From Streptomyces endocoffeicus (lineage in GTDB: Bacteria; Actinomycetota; Actinomycetes; Streptomycetales; Streptomycetaceae): a DNA stretch of 64,000 nucleotides. A program made the position numbers and the translations under genes. The stretch lies in the NCBI RefSeq assembly GCF_016741935.1, contig NZ_JAERRG010000015.1, positions 62,001-126,000 of the forward strand. The letters run 5' to 3'. Below are positions 63,474 to 64,000 of the stretch, piece by piece. Under the pieces are notes generated by a model. It saw only the letters and a list, made by a program, of their open reading frames with translations. It had not been told where the DNA came from and made no database searches. Each line of letters begins with the position of its first letter. The stretch's first letter is position 1.

Positions 63474-64000
63474 CGCTTCACCGGCTCGGTGCTGTCGGCC
63501 GCGGTGTTCAGATCGCGGTCGAGGGTCTCCGGGGACATCCGGGTGGCGACGAGGCTGACCGCCGTGACCAGCGACATATAGATGGCGACCGGTATCCAGG
63601 AGCCGGAGAACGCGGTGAGGAGCGCGCTGCAGAGCAGCGGGGCGACCCCGCCGCCGATCAGCGAGGAGAACTCCCGGCCCAGCGTGACGCCCGCGTAGCG
63701 GTAGCGCTTGCCGAACAGTTCGGGGAAGTAGCTCATCTGGACGCCGACCGAGCCGTGGCAGGCCAGGATGAAGCCGATGACGATGGCCACGGTGATCGCC
63801 ACGTGTGAGCCGGTGTTCAGCGCGATGAAGGTCGGGGCCGGGAGCAGCACCAGCGCGGCGACGATGGTGGAGTACACCGGGCGCCGTCCGAGGCGGTCGG
63901 AGAGCGTGCCGAAGCAGATGGCCGCGAGACCGCCGCACAGGGCCCCGATCAGCAGCACCTGGGGGACGAAGTGCTTGTCGACGCCGACGCTGGACACCAG
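63470..64000 (-). CDS. MFS transporter, metabolite:H+ symporter type, 3' part only
   Basis: About 176 C-terminal residues of a transporter continuing past the right window edge. The segment LCGGLAAICFGTLSDRLGRRPVY is the loop before the C-half helices, and GVTLGREFSSLIGGGVAPLL is typical of the ShiA/ProP-like MHS family. The frame has no stop up to base 64000, so an apparent GTG start near 63997 is not the true one. It ends on the CTAG shared with rpsR. Confidence 0.88.
   Translation of the reverse strand: MVSSVGVDKHFVPQVLLIGALCGGLAAICFGTLSDRLGRRPVYSTIVAALVLLPAPTFIALNTGSHVAITVAIVIGFILACHGSVGVQMSYFPELFGKRYRYAGVTLGREFSSLIGGGVAPLLCSALLTAFSGSWIPVAIYMSLVTAVSLVATRMSPETLDRDLNTAADSTEPVKR

Overview
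The window is very GC-rich, with strong third-position G/C bias, GGAGG-type ribosome sites, GTG starts, ATGA/GTGA gene couplings and several probable leaderless mRNAs. Together with the gene families present (SpoIIE-type phosphatases with HATPase domains, an ANTAR protein, WYL and LacI regulators, a zinc-free ribosomal protein set) this points to a chromosome of a Streptomyces-like actinomycete. About 45 protein genes can be supported. I saw no rRNA, tRNA, CRISPR array or intact transposase.

Region 1 (1-11 kb) is anaerobic respiration. It holds the first two thirds of a selenocysteine formate dehydrogenase alpha subunit, whose in-frame UGA is followed by a canonical bacterial SECIS hairpin, then a complete narGHJI nitrate reductase operon and a TDT/SLAC1-type anion transporter gene. 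A decayed haloacid dehalogenase gene lies between the dehydrogenase and nar. Region 2 (11-23 kb) holds corA, a LacI / GH78 alpha-L-rhamnosidase / MFS sugar cassette with a recognisable promoter and operator, a HipA-like kinase with its DUF3037 partner, two SDR genes, ung behind a DNA-damage type promoter, and a divergent DUF3224 / WYL-regulator pair around an 18-bp perfect inverted repeat.

Region 3 (23.3-34.7 kb) is the centrepiece: an eleven-gene, one-direction operon that reads as a full nicotinate degradation pathway. It encodes a three-subunit molybdenum hydroxylase with a CoxG-like helper, a flavin monooxygenase (NicC role), 2,5-dihydroxypyridine dioxygenase (NicX), N-formylmaleamate deformylase (NicD), maleamate amidase (NicF), maleate isomerase (NicE), an MFS carrier and a MarR regulator. 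The catalytic residues of NicX, NicD and NicE sit at, or within one residue of, the spacing I recall for the Pseudomonas enzymes. The product is fumarate.

Region 4 (34.6-46.5 kb) holds a gene-poor 630-bp stretch, DinB, a TetR/FAD-monooxygenase divergent pair with twin operators, a Gfo/Idh/MocA oxidoreductase that overlaps lnt tail to tail through a repeat, and a minus-strand run: sugar-type ABC transporter, PAS-GAF-SpoIIE phosphatase, lnt. Region 5 (46.5-51.4 kb) is an asparagine module (FadR-like regulator, permease, asparaginase, aspartase), also ending in fumarate. Region 6 (51.4-59.6 kb) is signalling: a GAF regulator, a second PAS-GAF-SpoIIE phosphatase, a lipoprotein, a GAF/ANTAR protein and a serine hydrolase. 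Region 7 (59.8-64 kb) has a 3-hydroxyisobutyryl-CoA hydrolase-like gene, a zinc-starvation ribosomal cluster (rpsN-rpmB divergent from rpmG-rpmE-cobW-like-rpsR) around a Zur-like site, and the 3' end of an MFS gene cut by the window edge.
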